From contig CP003316.1 of assembly GCA_000247545.1 (NCBI GenBank), positions 1,335,233 through 1,399,232 of the forward strand: a stretch of 64,000 nt of DNA. Direction: 5' to 3'. Shown here piece by piece: positions 32,925-43,117 of this stretch. The translations under genes were made by a program, and so were the position numbers. The notes beneath the pieces are model-generated. The model was not told the origin of the DNA. It ran no database searches and saw only the letters and a program-made list of their open reading frames with translations. Numbering within the stretch: the stretch's first letter is position 1; each line of letters opens with the position of its first letter. Source of the stretch: Pyrobaculum oguniense TE7 (GTDB lineage: Archaea; Thermoproteota; Thermoprotei; Thermoproteales; Thermoproteaceae).

Positions 32925-33596
32925 TTAAGGCCTTGCTTTAACTTCTTGTAATAATCCCAGTAATGTCTGAAAATCCCTAGGCACGGATAAGACAACCCCA
33001 GGCGCCAGCCCTTCGAGCTTGCGGACTAGCTCCAGAGCCTCCCTAGGGGAAACTACCGTCTGCCCCAGGCGCTCCAATAAGTCAAAGTTCTTCTCTGTCT
33101 TTACTAGGATGTAGGGGTAAACCACCTGCGGGAGATCGGCCAGTTGCCCCGCTTCCCGAAGGTGCAGTGCAAGGTAGAAGTCGGCGCCTACCTTCAGCCT
33201 CTGCTTGTAATCCCTTCTCAGACTTAGAAGAGCCCCTGTCCTGAAGCCCATTTTCTTCGCCACTAACACCGCCTCCTCCGTGGCGATTTCCCCCACGGGC
33301 CTGCCCTCAGCCGGGGGGTCTCCTTGAAGGACCACCACGTATTCTATGTCCAGCAGGCGCGCCCCGCCTAGGAGCGACTTGAAAGCCGTCATGTTGACGT
33401 CGAGAAGCCTTATGTGGACAAGCGGCTCAAGCCCAACCTGCTTGGCCAACACGCCGGCTGCTAACGAGTGCGCAGAAGGCCTACCTCCAGGAGCCTCTGG
33501 TATATCCACCTTCTCCACATAGCGGCGTAATGCCTCGAGGCGCTTCAGAAACAACTCTTTATTTAGCGTTGGGGCAATCTCTGCTATTATCTCCAT
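32925..33596 (-). CDS. Methylenetetrahydrofolate reductase-like protein
   Basis: 223 aa, TIM-barrel. It shows the MetF-type order: DIPEAPGGRPSAHSLAAGVL near the N-terminus, PLVHIRLLDVNMTAFKSLL, then DIEYVVVLQGDPPAEG with the GDP-like motif, GALLSLRRD, KVGADFYLALHL, and VVYPYILVKT. Shorter than ~290-aa MetF, so part of the barrel is reduced. It would act in pterin-bound C1 transfer, but an oxidoreductase role is not proved. Its start codon overlaps the stop of ATPase subunit I by one base. Confidence 0.7.
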   Translation of the reverse strand: MEIIAEIAPTLNKELFLKRLEALRRYVEKVDIPEAPGGRPSAHSLAAGVLAKQVGLEPLVHIRLLDVNMTAFKSLLGGARLLDIEYVVVLQGDPPAEGRPVGEIATEEAVLVAKKMGFRTGALLSLRRDYKQRLKVGADFYLALHLREAGQLADLPQVVYPYILVKTEKNFDLLERLGQTVVSPREALELVRKLEGLAPGVVLSVPRDFQTLLGLLQEVKARP

Positions 33597-35893
33597 TAAG
33601 GCAACGCCAGCGGGGTGAACAGGCGGCCCCTCCCCTCGTAGAACTTCGACAACACCTCGTAGAATATTAGACGGAGCGATTGTACCATGGAGAACAAGCC
33701 CTCAGCCGCGGCTATTAGGGAGTGCCCAAACACGGCGAATAATACCCCGGCCGGTCCCAGCGCAATGGCGAGCCCGTTCACCAGTTTTGTCAAAACGCCG
33801 TGTATCAGGATTAGTATTACAAGACGAGCGAAGCTGGGGATATTGGCAAGGGCGCCCAGCGCCCCCTCGACTATGCCGACGATGAACTCCTCAGTTATAG
33901 GCGGGGCCTCCTCGTGGTGTTTGTACCTGGCCCTAAGCGCAAACGCGCCTACTCCGCTCCAGACTAGAGACCCCACAAGCACGTAGAGCCACGGCAACGA
34001 CAACACAGGAGCGAGAAACGTCAAATGCAACGCTTCCTTTACAAGCGAGAAGAACATCATTGCCAAGGATAGAAAGAGCAGAGCCTGCGGCAGAACTACC
34101 CCCAGCGCCACGTCTGCCTCTCCCTTAAGCACAGTGTTGATGATTTTTGAGAGAAACGCCAAGAAGATCAACAAGAAGCCTAGTACAAACGCCGCGCCTA
34201 GCGCCGCAACTACGCCCTCAACTAAGACGAGCTGGTGCTCTCCAAACATGTGAAAGAGTGGTGCTGTAGGCAATTTTATTCCAAGCTTTTCCAGGGAAAA
34301 GCCAAACGCCTCATGGTACACAAAGGCGCCGAAGAACATCGACACAGCCCCTGTCAGCGCCCATATAATGCCCCAGTCCTTGTACCGGCCGCCGTACAGC
34401 CGCTTCATGAGCAACACGCCGAGCAGGAAGAGCAAAAAGCCGTGGCCCAAATCGCCGTACATCCAGCCGAAGAAGACGGGAAAGAGGAGCGCCGCCAGCG
34501 GCACTGGGCTTATTTCGTTAGGCTTAGGCACGCCGTACATGTAGACAATCTTTGTGAACTGCCTAATCGGCGTGGGGTACTTCTCCAACGTGGGGCGCCT
34601 CTCTGCCGGGACTTGGTCAAAGTACTTGTAGCGAGTCCTCCTCACCACATCCAGCTTGGCGATGTTACGCGCCGCAAATTCAGACAGCGCCTCGTCCACC
34701 TTCTTCACGTCTTTCTCCAACACGTAGAAAACCAGGCTAGCCATGTCATTGTGCTCCTCCCACTTCTTGTCGCCGTAGAGCGAGTACTCGGAGTACTGCC
34801 TCTCTAAGGCATCCAGATCCCTCCTCAACCTCTGTAGAGAGGCCTCTGCCGACCTAATTGCGTCTTCCACAACCCTCCTCCCCGCCTCCACGTCGGCGAG
34901 GTATTCAGGAGGCACCTCTACTCCCCTCGCCTCCCCCCTCACAAGCGCCACCTTGACGCCGCTGACCTCCTGCAATACATGCGGCGCCGCGATGGGGGTC
35001 TCGGGGTCTACGTACATCCTGAAGCCTTCCGGTAGTTTGAAGCCGCCTCCCAAGGAGTCCAACACGAGCTTAATCTTGCGGAGATCAGACAGCTGCTTTT
35101 CAACTTTCTCTATCTCCTTCTCGTAAGAGGCGAATAGGCGGCCTACCTCGGACCCCTCATCTATTGCCGACTTGTTGTAGACGTCCATAACGGCGCCTAC
35201 CGCATACCTGAGGGTGTAAGCGTAGTTTATCAAATCGCTATGTTTCTGAACAAGAGAGGCGAGTTCCTCCTCCGCCTTCTTCAGCCTATCCTGCAAAACC
35301 TCGGGGGGCTCCAGCTCGGCTATCTCCCAGAGGGAGAAGACCCTAGCCCCCAACCTCTCCAAACCGGCCCTCAGTTGCCTCGCCTTTTCTCTGCTCGCCG
35401 CTATAATCAACGCGTTGCCATACTGCATCGCCGACGCGTTGAAAGTTTTTACCAGCTCCGCCGCCTCCTTTACCGACTTTCCCGGCAAGGCCACCAGCGT
35501 CTCCAACACCTCCGTCTTCGGAACCGACGCCGCCCTCAGAGCCGCCACCTCGCGTGATACAGATAGCTTAGCCTTAAGCTCGTCGACGAGCTTTAAGTAG
35601 TAAGACACCTCCTTCTGCAGAGCGGCCAGCTTCTCCAGCACTGCGTCTACCTGAGACTCCAGAGGCTCCAGGGGCAGGCTTAACTGGCGAGGCTGTACAT
35701 ACAGGAGGAGCTGGTTGAGGATCTCGTCGATCTTCTTTGCCTTCTGGAAAAGCACGGGATCCCTCGGCCTCGGAAGTTTGGCGGGCCGCTCCTCGAACAT
35801 AGCCACACCGGCCTTTCCGAGAAAATAGACCAGCTCAGGGAGGGCGTCCACGTTTCCAGCAACTCTAAACTCGACAACGCGTTCAAGAGGCAT
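33596..35893 (-). CDS. atpI: A/V-type ATP synthase subunit I
   Basis: 765 aa. N-terminal half is soluble with coiled coils (~90-110, ~205-280, ~340-370), forming the peripheral stator. C-terminal half (~430-765) has seven to eight membrane segments with the subunit-a signature GWMYGDLGHGFLLFL (~residues 475-490), and the conserved FGHSLIAAAEGLFSMVQSLR with the essential Arg. Couples ion flow to the rotary motor. The other ATPase subunits are not nearby. TATA (RC of atttaaaac) about 24 bases upstream. Confidence 0.95.
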   Translation of the reverse strand: MPLERVVEFRVAGNVDALPELVYFLGKAGVAMFEERPAKLPRPRDPVLFQKAKKIDEILNQLLLYVQPRQLSLPLEPLESQVDAVLEKLAALQKEVSYYLKLVDELKAKLSVSREVAALRAASVPKTEVLETLVALPGKSVKEAAELVKTFNASAMQYGNALIIAASREKARQLRAGLERLGARVFSLWEIAELEPPEVLQDRLKKAEEELASLVQKHSDLINYAYTLRYAVGAVMDVYNKSAIDEGSEVGRLFASYEKEIEKVEKQLSDLRKIKLVLDSLGGGFKLPEGFRMYVDPETPIAAPHVLQEVSGVKVALVRGEARGVEVPPEYLADVEAGRRVVEDAIRSAEASLQRLRRDLDALERQYSEYSLYGDKKWEEHNDMASLVFYVLEKDVKKVDEALSEFAARNIAKLDVVRRTRYKYFDQVPAERRPTLEKYPTPIRQFTKIVYMYGVPKPNEISPVPLAALLFPVFFGWMYGDLGHGFLLFLLGVLLMKRLYGGRYKDWGIIWALTGAVSMFFGAFVYHEAFGFSLEKLGIKLPTAPLFHMFGEHQLVLVEGVVAALGAAFVLGFLLIFLAFLSKIINTVLKGEADVALGVVLPQALLFLSLAMMFFSLVKEALHLTFLAPVLSLPWLYVLVGSLVWSGVGAFALRARYKHHEEAPPITEEFIVGIVEGALGALANIPSFARLVILILIHGVLTKLVNGLAIALGPAGVLFAVFGHSLIAAAEGLFSMVQSLRLIFYEVLSKFYEGRGRLFTPLALP

Positions 35894-35965
35894 TAGCCCT
35901 AGAAAAAGCAGTAATTTAAAACTTGACGTATACGTAATCTATACGTAGACGTGGAAAAGAGACAA

Positions 35966-35975
35966 AATTTAAAAG
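35966..35975 (+). promoter_or_regulatory. TATA box of the membrane pyrophosphatase
   Basis: AATTTAAAAG centred about 25 bases before the ATG at 35995, on a divergent intergenic stretch shared with ATPase subunit I. Confidence 0.55.
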
Positions 35976-35994
35976 AACACGATGTAAAAGCGCC

Positions 35995-38154
<2,160 letters not shown>

Positions 38155-38302
38155 CTCAGCTTTTTAGTCTCAACGATTTTTTCAGGTATGCGACCTGCGA
38201 AACCTGTGTTTGAAAACTACTGCTATTTTGTCGTGCTATGGACGGTAGCGAGTTAGTGTATGAGATTTCCTGGGACCCTCGGTAACTCCTAATAGGGGCT
38301 TG

Positions 38303-38590
38303 TTAATCTCGACGTGTCAACGCCGTAGCGGCTAGCTTGATTCCTCTTTCGAGCCGTCCAGCCTTGTATGCAAGGATTACGAGTAGCACAAGCGAGAAGA
38401 GGACCATGCCGGGGACTGAGCCTAGGAGGAGGGTCAGGAGTATCGGCCATATCCAGGGCCAGCTCAGCTCGTAGCGACCTTCTGCGCAGTTTAGCCTAGC
38501 GGCGAAGGTGAATATTAGGTACCTCCCCTTTACCAACACCAAATCCCCTATCCTATCCACATACACGTCGTCGAATTCGTGTTCAAGCAC
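38303..38590 (-). CDS. Small membrane protein
   Basis: 95 aa from a GTG (38590) that overlaps the stop of the preceding 42-aa gene by 8 bases, implying coupled translation. N-terminal soluble part (LEHEFDDVYVDRIGDLVLVK, one Cys at LNCAEG), then two membrane segments (WIWPILLTLLLGSVPGMVLF, SLVLLVILAYKAG) and a short basic tail. Extending to 38629 gives an N-terminus that reads in the wrong frame of the small gene upstream. No family recognised. Confidence 0.6.
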   Translation of the reverse strand: MLEHEFDDVYVDRIGDLVLVKGRYLIFTFAARLNCAEGRYELSWPWIWPILLTLLLGSVPGMVLFSLVLLVILAYKAGRLERGIKLAATALTRRD

Positions 38591-38711
38591 ACCTCGCTGC
38601 CGAGAGGTTGGGCGGGTACACTGCCACATCTCCCCGCCTCAACAGCAACAACACGACGGCCACTACTACCAGCAGTATTACTAGAAGCCTGAACTCGCTC
38701 CCCGCCAGCAC
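38583..38711 (-). CDS. 42-aa single-TM peptide gene
   Basis: GTG start at 38711 (MLAGSEFRLLVILLVVVAVV), about 24 bases after TATA (RC of tttataag, 38731-38738), then LLLLRRGDVAVYPPNLSAAR and a stop at 38583. One membrane segment with a basic boundary. It is upstream of, and overlaps, the 95-aa membrane protein gene. Too short for routine gene finders. The promoter spacing and overlap argue it is expressed. Confidence 0.5.
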   Translation of the reverse strand: MLAGSEFRLLVILLVVVAVVLLLLRRGDVAVYPPNLSAARCA

Positions 38712-38730
38712 AGATACCTCTCTTGCACGT

Positions 38731-38738
38731 TTTATAAG
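38731..38738 (-). promoter_or_regulatory. TATA box for the small membrane-peptide pair
   Basis: TTTATAAG on the plus strand reads CTTATAAA on the minus strand, 24 bases before the GTG at 38711. It lies just beyond the stop of the next upstream gene. Confidence 0.5.
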
Positions 38739-38739
38739 C

Positions 38740-39333
38740 TTAACGGGGTTGGCCCGTTGTCTGGGACGCCGCGTCTTGGCGCTCCGCGAGGCGGCCTACG
38801 CCGATGTACATAAGCACGAGGCCGATGTAGGCGGTTATGAGCGCTACGAGGGCGACGGAGTAGAGGACTACGGCGGCTAGGAAGACCCCGTCTTTCGTCT
38901 TGTCGTACAGCCGGTAGGCAGGCAGTATGAAGCCCATTACGTAGCCCACTAGCATGAGCGCGATGCCCAGGACGGCGGAGAGGAGGGTCGATCCCACGTC
39001 GCCGGACATGGCGGAGGGGAAGATGAGCAAGAAGACGGCCCACCCCGCGGTGAAGATAGCGGCGCCGTAGGCCGCGGCCTTGTCTTGGAGGAAGTGCAGG
39101 TAGCCCCTCCACATCTTCCACGAGGCGTATCCCAGCAACCCGGCGGCGGCTAGGCCGACTGCAAACGTTGCGGCTAGCCCCGTGGGGTTGGTGACCTTCA
39201 CGCCGCTGGGTAGAACCACCTCTCTGGGGTAGGAGTAGCTGGAGGCGATTACAAGCCCCAGGACGGTGAAGAAGAGTATCGGCAGGCCGATGACAAGGGC
39301 GAAGAGGCCCTGGCGCAAATCATCTAACCCCAT
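38740..39333 (-). CDS. Multi-pass membrane protein
   Basis: 197 aa with five membrane segments: LFALVIGLPILFFTVLGLVI, FAVGLAAAGLLGYASW, AAIFTAGWAVFLLIFPSAMS, LLSAVLGIALMLVGYVMGFI, and VVLYSVALVALITAYIGLVL. It recalls archaeal DUF973-type proteins but I am not sure. The TATA element at ~39,348-39,360 is symmetric (RC aatttttaaatacg) and might also drive the candidate RNA on the plus strand. Confidence 0.6.
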   Translation of the reverse strand: MGLDDLRQGLFALVIGLPILFFTVLGLVIASSYSYPREVVLPSGVKVTNPTGLAATFAVGLAAAGLLGYASWKMWRGYLHFLQDKAAAYGAAIFTAGWAVFLLIFPSAMSGDVGSTLLSAVLGIALMLVGYVMGFILPAYRLYDKTKDGVFLAAVVLYSVALVALITAYIGLVLMYIGVGRLAERQDAASQTTGQPR

Positions 39334-39379
39334 GACGAGTCCTCGCCACGTATTTAAAAATTACACCTCGCCGGCGGAA

Positions 39380-39489
39380 GAGGCGCTGGGGGGCGCATCG
39401 GCCCGGCAGACCTGGGGCCGCCCCGGGCCGCACACGGCGGCGTGGCTTGTAGTGGGCGGGCCTCGGGTGAGATGCGCGGCTGGCGCCTC
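39380..39489 (+). ncRNA. Candidate structured non-coding RNA
   Basis: Very GC-rich stretch with nested complementarity: GAGGCGC (39380-39386) pairs GCGCCTC (39483-39489), and inside it GCGCATC (39393-39399) pairs GATGCGC (39471-39477), leaving a short internal loop of 6 and 5 bases. An internal hairpin GGCCCGG/CCGGGCC (39400-39406 / 39423-39429), or the alternative CCTGGGG-CCG-CCCCGGG, follows. A TATA-like tatttaaaaatt lies about 26 bases before 39380. No protein frame fits. It does not match RNase P or SRP RNA motifs I know. Confidence 0.45.
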
Positions 39490-39563
39490 GACGGAGCTCG
39501 GCGTGGCAATTGGCATCTACTTTAAGGTAGATAAGGTATTTATTGACGGGGCCGCGGCGTGTT

Positions 39564-40145
39564 GTGAGGCTGTACGTCCTCTTGGTGCTGAGCGTTGTGG
39601 TTTTGGTATTTGCGATGGCCTCGCTTTCGGAGAGGTATTATGGCATCTGCACATCTTCTGGCACCTATTACGATTGCGTAATTTATAGAGGTTTCGCCAA
39701 GGTTGGCGAAATAGTGCTGTACCAAAACGGGACTTTCCGCAGTGAGTGGGGCGGCGTCTCCGCTAGGGGCGTTTTGAAGTGTGTGGGCAACTGTACGCCG
39801 GGTAGCCTTGTGGCCGCCGCCCCCAGGAGTGTTTACGTGGTGGGGCGGGAGGCGTACTGGGCCCCCCTCTACTACGTGAACTACTTTGCGTACGCCCTCG
39901 CGGCGCCTATGGCTCTGTACCTCTACGCCCTCCTCCTAGCCGCCGGAGGCTCCCTTGAGAGGATGTACCGGGCCCTCCGCGCCTCCCTCGCGGCGGGGCT
40001 GGCCGCGGCCTCTCTGGCTGTGCCAATAGTCTTGCTAGATCAGGCCCTAGGCACTGCAGCGTTGGCCACCGGGGTGGCCAACGCGCTGTGGGGATGGTGG
40101 GCCCTTAGGCGGGTTAGGCGATGGACAAGGTCGATATTGACGTAG
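39564..40145 (+). CDS. Exported/membrane protein of unknown function
   Basis: ~193 aa from a GTG at 39564, 26 bases after TATTTATT. An N-terminal membrane segment (LYVLLVLSVVVLVFAMASLS), an exterior loop with four Cys (GICTSSG, YDCVI, LKCVGNCTPG), then three C-terminal membrane segments (ALAAPMALYLYALLLAAGGS, RASLAAGLAAASLAVPIVLL, LGTAALATGVANALWGWWAL). The start of the next HTH gene overlaps its end by 25 bases, suggesting they are regulated together. Confidence 0.65.
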   Translation: MRLYVLLVLSVVVLVFAMASLSERYYGICTSSGTYYDCVIYRGFAKVGEIVLYQNGTFRSEWGGVSARGVLKCVGNCTPGSLVAAAPRSVYVVGREAYWAPLYYVNYFAYALAAPMALYLYALLLAAGGSLERMYRALRASLAAGLAAASLAVPIVLLDQALGTAALATGVANALWGWWALRRVRRWTRSILT

Positions 40146-40366
40146 TGATTAGGATCCTCTCCCTCCTCATGGAGAGACCTATGAGGAAGACGGAGTTCTG
40201 GAGACTGAGCAGGCTGAACTACCACAGCTTCCAGAAATACCTCCAGCTACTTGTCGAGAAGGGCCTAGTCGCCGAGAGGGACGGCTTCTACTACCTAACA
40301 GAGCGTGGGGCGAAGGAGGCTTTGTCTATTCTGGAATGGTTGCGTAGGATTTTCTACTTTAAGTAG
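40121..40366 (+). CDS. Winged-helix transcription regulator
   Basis: 81 aa. LSLLMERPMRKTEFWRLSRL, recognition helix HSFQKYLQLLVEKGLVAERD, wing FYYLTERGAKEALSILEWL: a compact MarR/PadR-like winged helix. Overlaps the upstream membrane protein gene by 25 bases, so it may control that gene or sense through it. Confidence 0.8.
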   Translation: MDKVDIDVVIRILSLLMERPMRKTEFWRLSRLNYHSFQKYLQLLVEKGLVAERDGFYYLTERGAKEALSILEWLRRIFYFK

Positions 40367-40371
40367 ATTAG

Positions 40372-40381
40372 GTTTATAATC
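40372..40381 (+). promoter_or_regulatory. TATA box before the secreted protein at 40401
   Basis: GTTTATAATC, about 25 bases before the ATG at 40401. Confidence 0.5.
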
Positions 40382-40400
40382 TAATAAACACAGCGTGTTC

Positions 40401-40871
40401 ATGATGTGGGGGATAATTCCTGTACTGCTGGCGGCGATGTTCCTTGCAAACACGGCGTCGCCCAACGTAGCAGTAAACACCTGTAGCTTCAACGACGTTG
40501 CGTATGTCATATCTGGTGGGTTCACCACAAAGACGTATAATATGCCATATGCTATCGAGGCGTGGGTGGGCAATGCGGTGACAAACGTGCCAGAGGTCTA
40601 CTATACTTACTACTGGGATAGCAACAGTAAGGTTCTGACAGTGATATTCTTCGGCGCAGGTCCAGACAGCGGCTACGTGACGTACACCGTTTATTTCACT
40701 ACGCAGGGCGCATGTCCCACAGAGCCTCCAAGAGGCAACGAGGTAAGGCTAAGGGCCTACGTGGCTAAGGTAGTCGACAGGATAGAGCCGGTCAGCACGA
40801 AGCCCCAGTCGATTAAGTCCGAGGAGAGGATCTTGCCAGCCTACAGGGCTGAGGTAAGACCTGTGGGTTAA
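40401..40871 (+). CDS. Small secreted protein of unknown function
   Basis: 156 aa from ATG 40401 (MMWGIIPVLLAAMFLANTAS), a signal peptide. Exterior part is Tyr/Val/Thr-rich (EVYYTYYWDSNSKVLTVIFF) with two Cys (NTCSF and QGACPTEP) likely forming one disulfide, and a charged C-terminus. No family recognised. It sits before the GTPase gene with its own promoter. Confidence 0.65.
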   Translation: MMWGIIPVLLAAMFLANTASPNVAVNTCSFNDVAYVISGGFTTKTYNMPYAIEAWVGNAVTNVPEVYYTYYWDSNSKVLTVIFFGAGPDSGYVTYTVYFTTQGACPTEPPRGNEVRLRAYVAKVVDRIEPVSTKPQSIKSEERILPAYRAEVRPVG

Positions 40872-40903
40872 ACAACGTTTTTAATACTGGCCGCTTGTTT
40901 TTC

Positions 40904-42457
40904 GTGCTTCCGCCGGAGTCTGAGGAGGGGAATGTGGAGTATAAGCTCACCCTGGGCTTTCAGGACGTGGATAGGCTGGCGGGGCAGCTCAAGCGCCGGG
41001 CTCTGGAGGGGGGCGGCGAGGCTGTCTACCTAATCGGTGTCTCAGACGACGGGAGGCCGGTTGGGCTGCCCGACGACGAGCTGGTGCGGGCTTTGGGGGT
41101 GTTGCGGGAGGCGGCTAGGAGGGTTGGGGCCTCTCTCTACGTGCTGAGGGTGTCGGAGGGGGTGAGGGGGAAAGTGGCGGAGGTCTTGGTGAGGCTGGTG
41201 GGCCGGGAGGAGCCGCCCCCCACGGTGACGGTGGTGGCGATGGGCAACGTCGACGCGGGGAAGTCCACTCTGATAGGGGTCTTGACCACGGGGAGGCTCG
41301 ACGACGGGAAGGGAGCGGCCAGGGCCTTCGCCTCTAGGTACAAGCACGAGGTGCTCTCGGGGAGGACTTCGGCGGTGTCGCTGAGGCTCTTGGGCTTCAG
41401 CGGCGACGCGGTGGTGAACCACAAGCTTGTGGACCCCCTAGACGAGGCTGAGGTGTACAAGAGGTCCGACAAGCTGGTCCTCTTGGTAGATGTGGGGGGC
41501 CACGAGCGGTATCTGAGGACTGCGCTGAGGGGGTTGTTCAGCTCCCAGCCTGACTACGTCATGTTGGTCGTGGCGGCGAATTCGGGGGTGCAGAAAATGA
41601 CAAAGGAGCACCTAGGAATCGCGGTTGCCTTGGGGATACCGGTCTTCGTGGTCGTCACTAGGATAGACATTGCGCCCGACGAGGTTTTTAAGAGGACTGT
41701 AGACGACGTGGTGAGAATCTTGAAGATGCCGGGGGTTAGCAAAATCCCCTTTGTTGTGAGGGACGCAGGCGACGTGGTGCCAGCCGCCGAGGCTATGCCG
41801 GCGGGGCGGGTGGCGCCTATATTCTACGTCTCCAGCGTCACGGGGCACGGGCTGGACCTACTGCTGAGGTTTCTATCGCTCCTCCCCAAGAGGAGGCGGT
41901 GGGACTACGGAGGCGACTTCTTGATGTACGTCTCGGACATCTACCTAGTGAAGGGAGTCGGCCTCGTAGTGGGAGGACTCGTGGAGAGGGGCTCCCTCCG
42001 CGTGGGGGACAAAATCTGGGTTGGCCCCTACGGCGACGGGGGGTGGGCCCAAGCGGCGGTCAAGTCCATACACCTAAACAGGACGCCGGTAGAGGCGGCG
42101 AAGGCTGGTAGCTTCGTCACGGTGGCACTTGACAAGGTGGACAAAATCGAGAAGGGGATGACGCTGTCGGCGAGGCCGCTTAAAGCTGTCAAGGAGATAA
42201 CCGCCGAGGTGTTGGTGTTAAGGCACCCGACTGTGATAAGGCCGGGGTTTTCCGGGGTGCTTCACTACAAGGCCGTGAGGACAGGCGGGTATATAAAGGA
42301 GATCGACAAGGGGGAGCTCATGGTGGGGGACAGCGGCGTGGTGAAGCTGGAGCTCTCGCGGCCGTGGTTCATAGACGGCGGCGTGTTTGTATTTAGGAAC
42401 GGCCCCACGAGAATTTTGGGCCGGGTGCTTGGGACAGATGGAGTTGCTGGTTCCTAG
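40904..42457 (+). CDS. GTPBP1-type translational GTPase
   Basis: ~517 aa. N-terminal domain (~1-105) as in GTPBP1/2, then a G domain related to EF-1A: G1 MGNVDAGKST, switch and G3 LVDVGGHERY, G4 TRID, G5-like SSVTGHG, then two beta-barrel domains (IYLVKGVGLVVGGLVERGSL; EITAEVLVLRHPTVIRPGFS). Archaeal members are thought to act in ribosome rescue or mRNA quality control. The GTG at 40904 follows gtttttaata by 24 bases. Its 3' end overlaps the Cas4-like gene by 20 bases. Confidence 0.88.
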   Translation: MLPPESEEGNVEYKLTLGFQDVDRLAGQLKRRALEGGGEAVYLIGVSDDGRPVGLPDDELVRALGVLREAARRVGASLYVLRVSEGVRGKVAEVLVRLVGREEPPPTVTVVAMGNVDAGKSTLIGVLTTGRLDDGKGAARAFASRYKHEVLSGRTSAVSLRLLGFSGDAVVNHKLVDPLDEAEVYKRSDKLVLLVDVGGHERYLRTALRGLFSSQPDYVMLVVAANSGVQKMTKEHLGIAVALGIPVFVVVTRIDIAPDEVFKRTVDDVVRILKMPGVSKIPFVVRDAGDVVPAAEAMPAGRVAPIFYVSSVTGHGLDLLLRFLSLLPKRRRWDYGGDFLMYVSDIYLVKGVGLVVGGLVERGSLRVGDKIWVGPYGDGGWAQAAVKSIHLNRTPVEAAKAGSFVTVALDKVDKIEKGMTLSARPLKAVKEITAEVLVLRHPTVIRPGFSGVLHYKAVRTGGYIKEIDKGELMVGDSGVVKLELSRPWFIDGGVFVFRNGPTRILGRVLGTDGVAGS

Positions 42458-43079
42458 ATCTATTTGCAGTGTTGTAAACTGCGACGACTTGGAGCTAGAT
42501 GCCGAAACTGCGTTGAGGGAGATTAGAAAGGAGCGGGAGGTGTTTAGGTTAATGCCCAACGTCTATGCCTACAGGTACGACTTCAAGCGCCTATCCCCCT
42601 CCGTGATCAATGACTACGAGTTCTGCCCGAGGCTTCTGTGGGTGGAGCATAGGCTTGGGCTGAAGCTGTTTACAAAAGACTCCGTGGTCGCCGTGGTGAG
42701 GGGTAAGTTGCTCCATGAGCGCTACGAGCGGGCGATGTCCGCCTACGACAACGTCATGGTGGAGTACAAGGTCGAGATCGACGACTTGGTGGGCGTCGTG
42801 GATGTGGTAATCAAAAGGGGTAGGAGGCTTATCCCTGTTGAGGTGAAGACGGGCGCCGCCAGCAAGGAGGCCCACAGAGCCCAGCTGAAGATTTACATCT
42901 CTATGCTAGGAGCGGACTACGGATATCTCGTCTACAGGGATCGGGTGGAGAAGGTCGCTAGGGACGACTCGGCGCTTGGGCTCTTGGCGAAGATAAAAGA
43001 GGTTTTGACAAGCGACAAGCCCCCGGCGAGGGGTTGTGACAAATGCCTGTTTAGGGTGATATGTGAAAACGTGGTTTAG
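42438..43079 (+). CDS. Cas4/RecB-like nuclease, stand-alone
   Basis: ~213 aa. RecB/PDDEXK layout of Cas4: LSPSVINDYEFCPRLLWVEH (first Fe-S Cys), RGKLLHERYE with the active-site His, GVVDVVIKRGRRLIPVEVKT with the D...ExK catalytic residues, QLKIYISML, then a C-terminal CDKCLFRVICENVV giving three more Cys, so a 4Fe-4S cluster is likely. No other cas genes or CRISPR repeats are in the window. Overlap with the GTPase gene suggests one transcript. Start at ATG 42438 (MELLVPRSIC). Confidence 0.82.
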   Translation: MELLVPRSICSVVNCDDLELDAETALREIRKEREVFRLMPNVYAYRYDFKRLSPSVINDYEFCPRLLWVEHRLGLKLFTKDSVVAVVRGKLLHERYERAMSAYDNVMVEYKVEIDDLVGVVDVVIKRGRRLIPVEVKTGAASKEAHRAQLKIYISMLGADYGYLVYRDRVEKVARDDSALGLLAKIKEVLTSDKPPARGCDKCLFRVICENVV

Positions 43080-43117
43080 CGAAGTCAATATTTATAATTA
43101 GAGAGAGGCGCTGGGCC

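Noticed and set aside
39380-39489. RNase P RNA as the identity of the GC-rich structured stretch
   Set aside because: I could not find the conserved catalytic-domain motifs around P4, and the length is too small.
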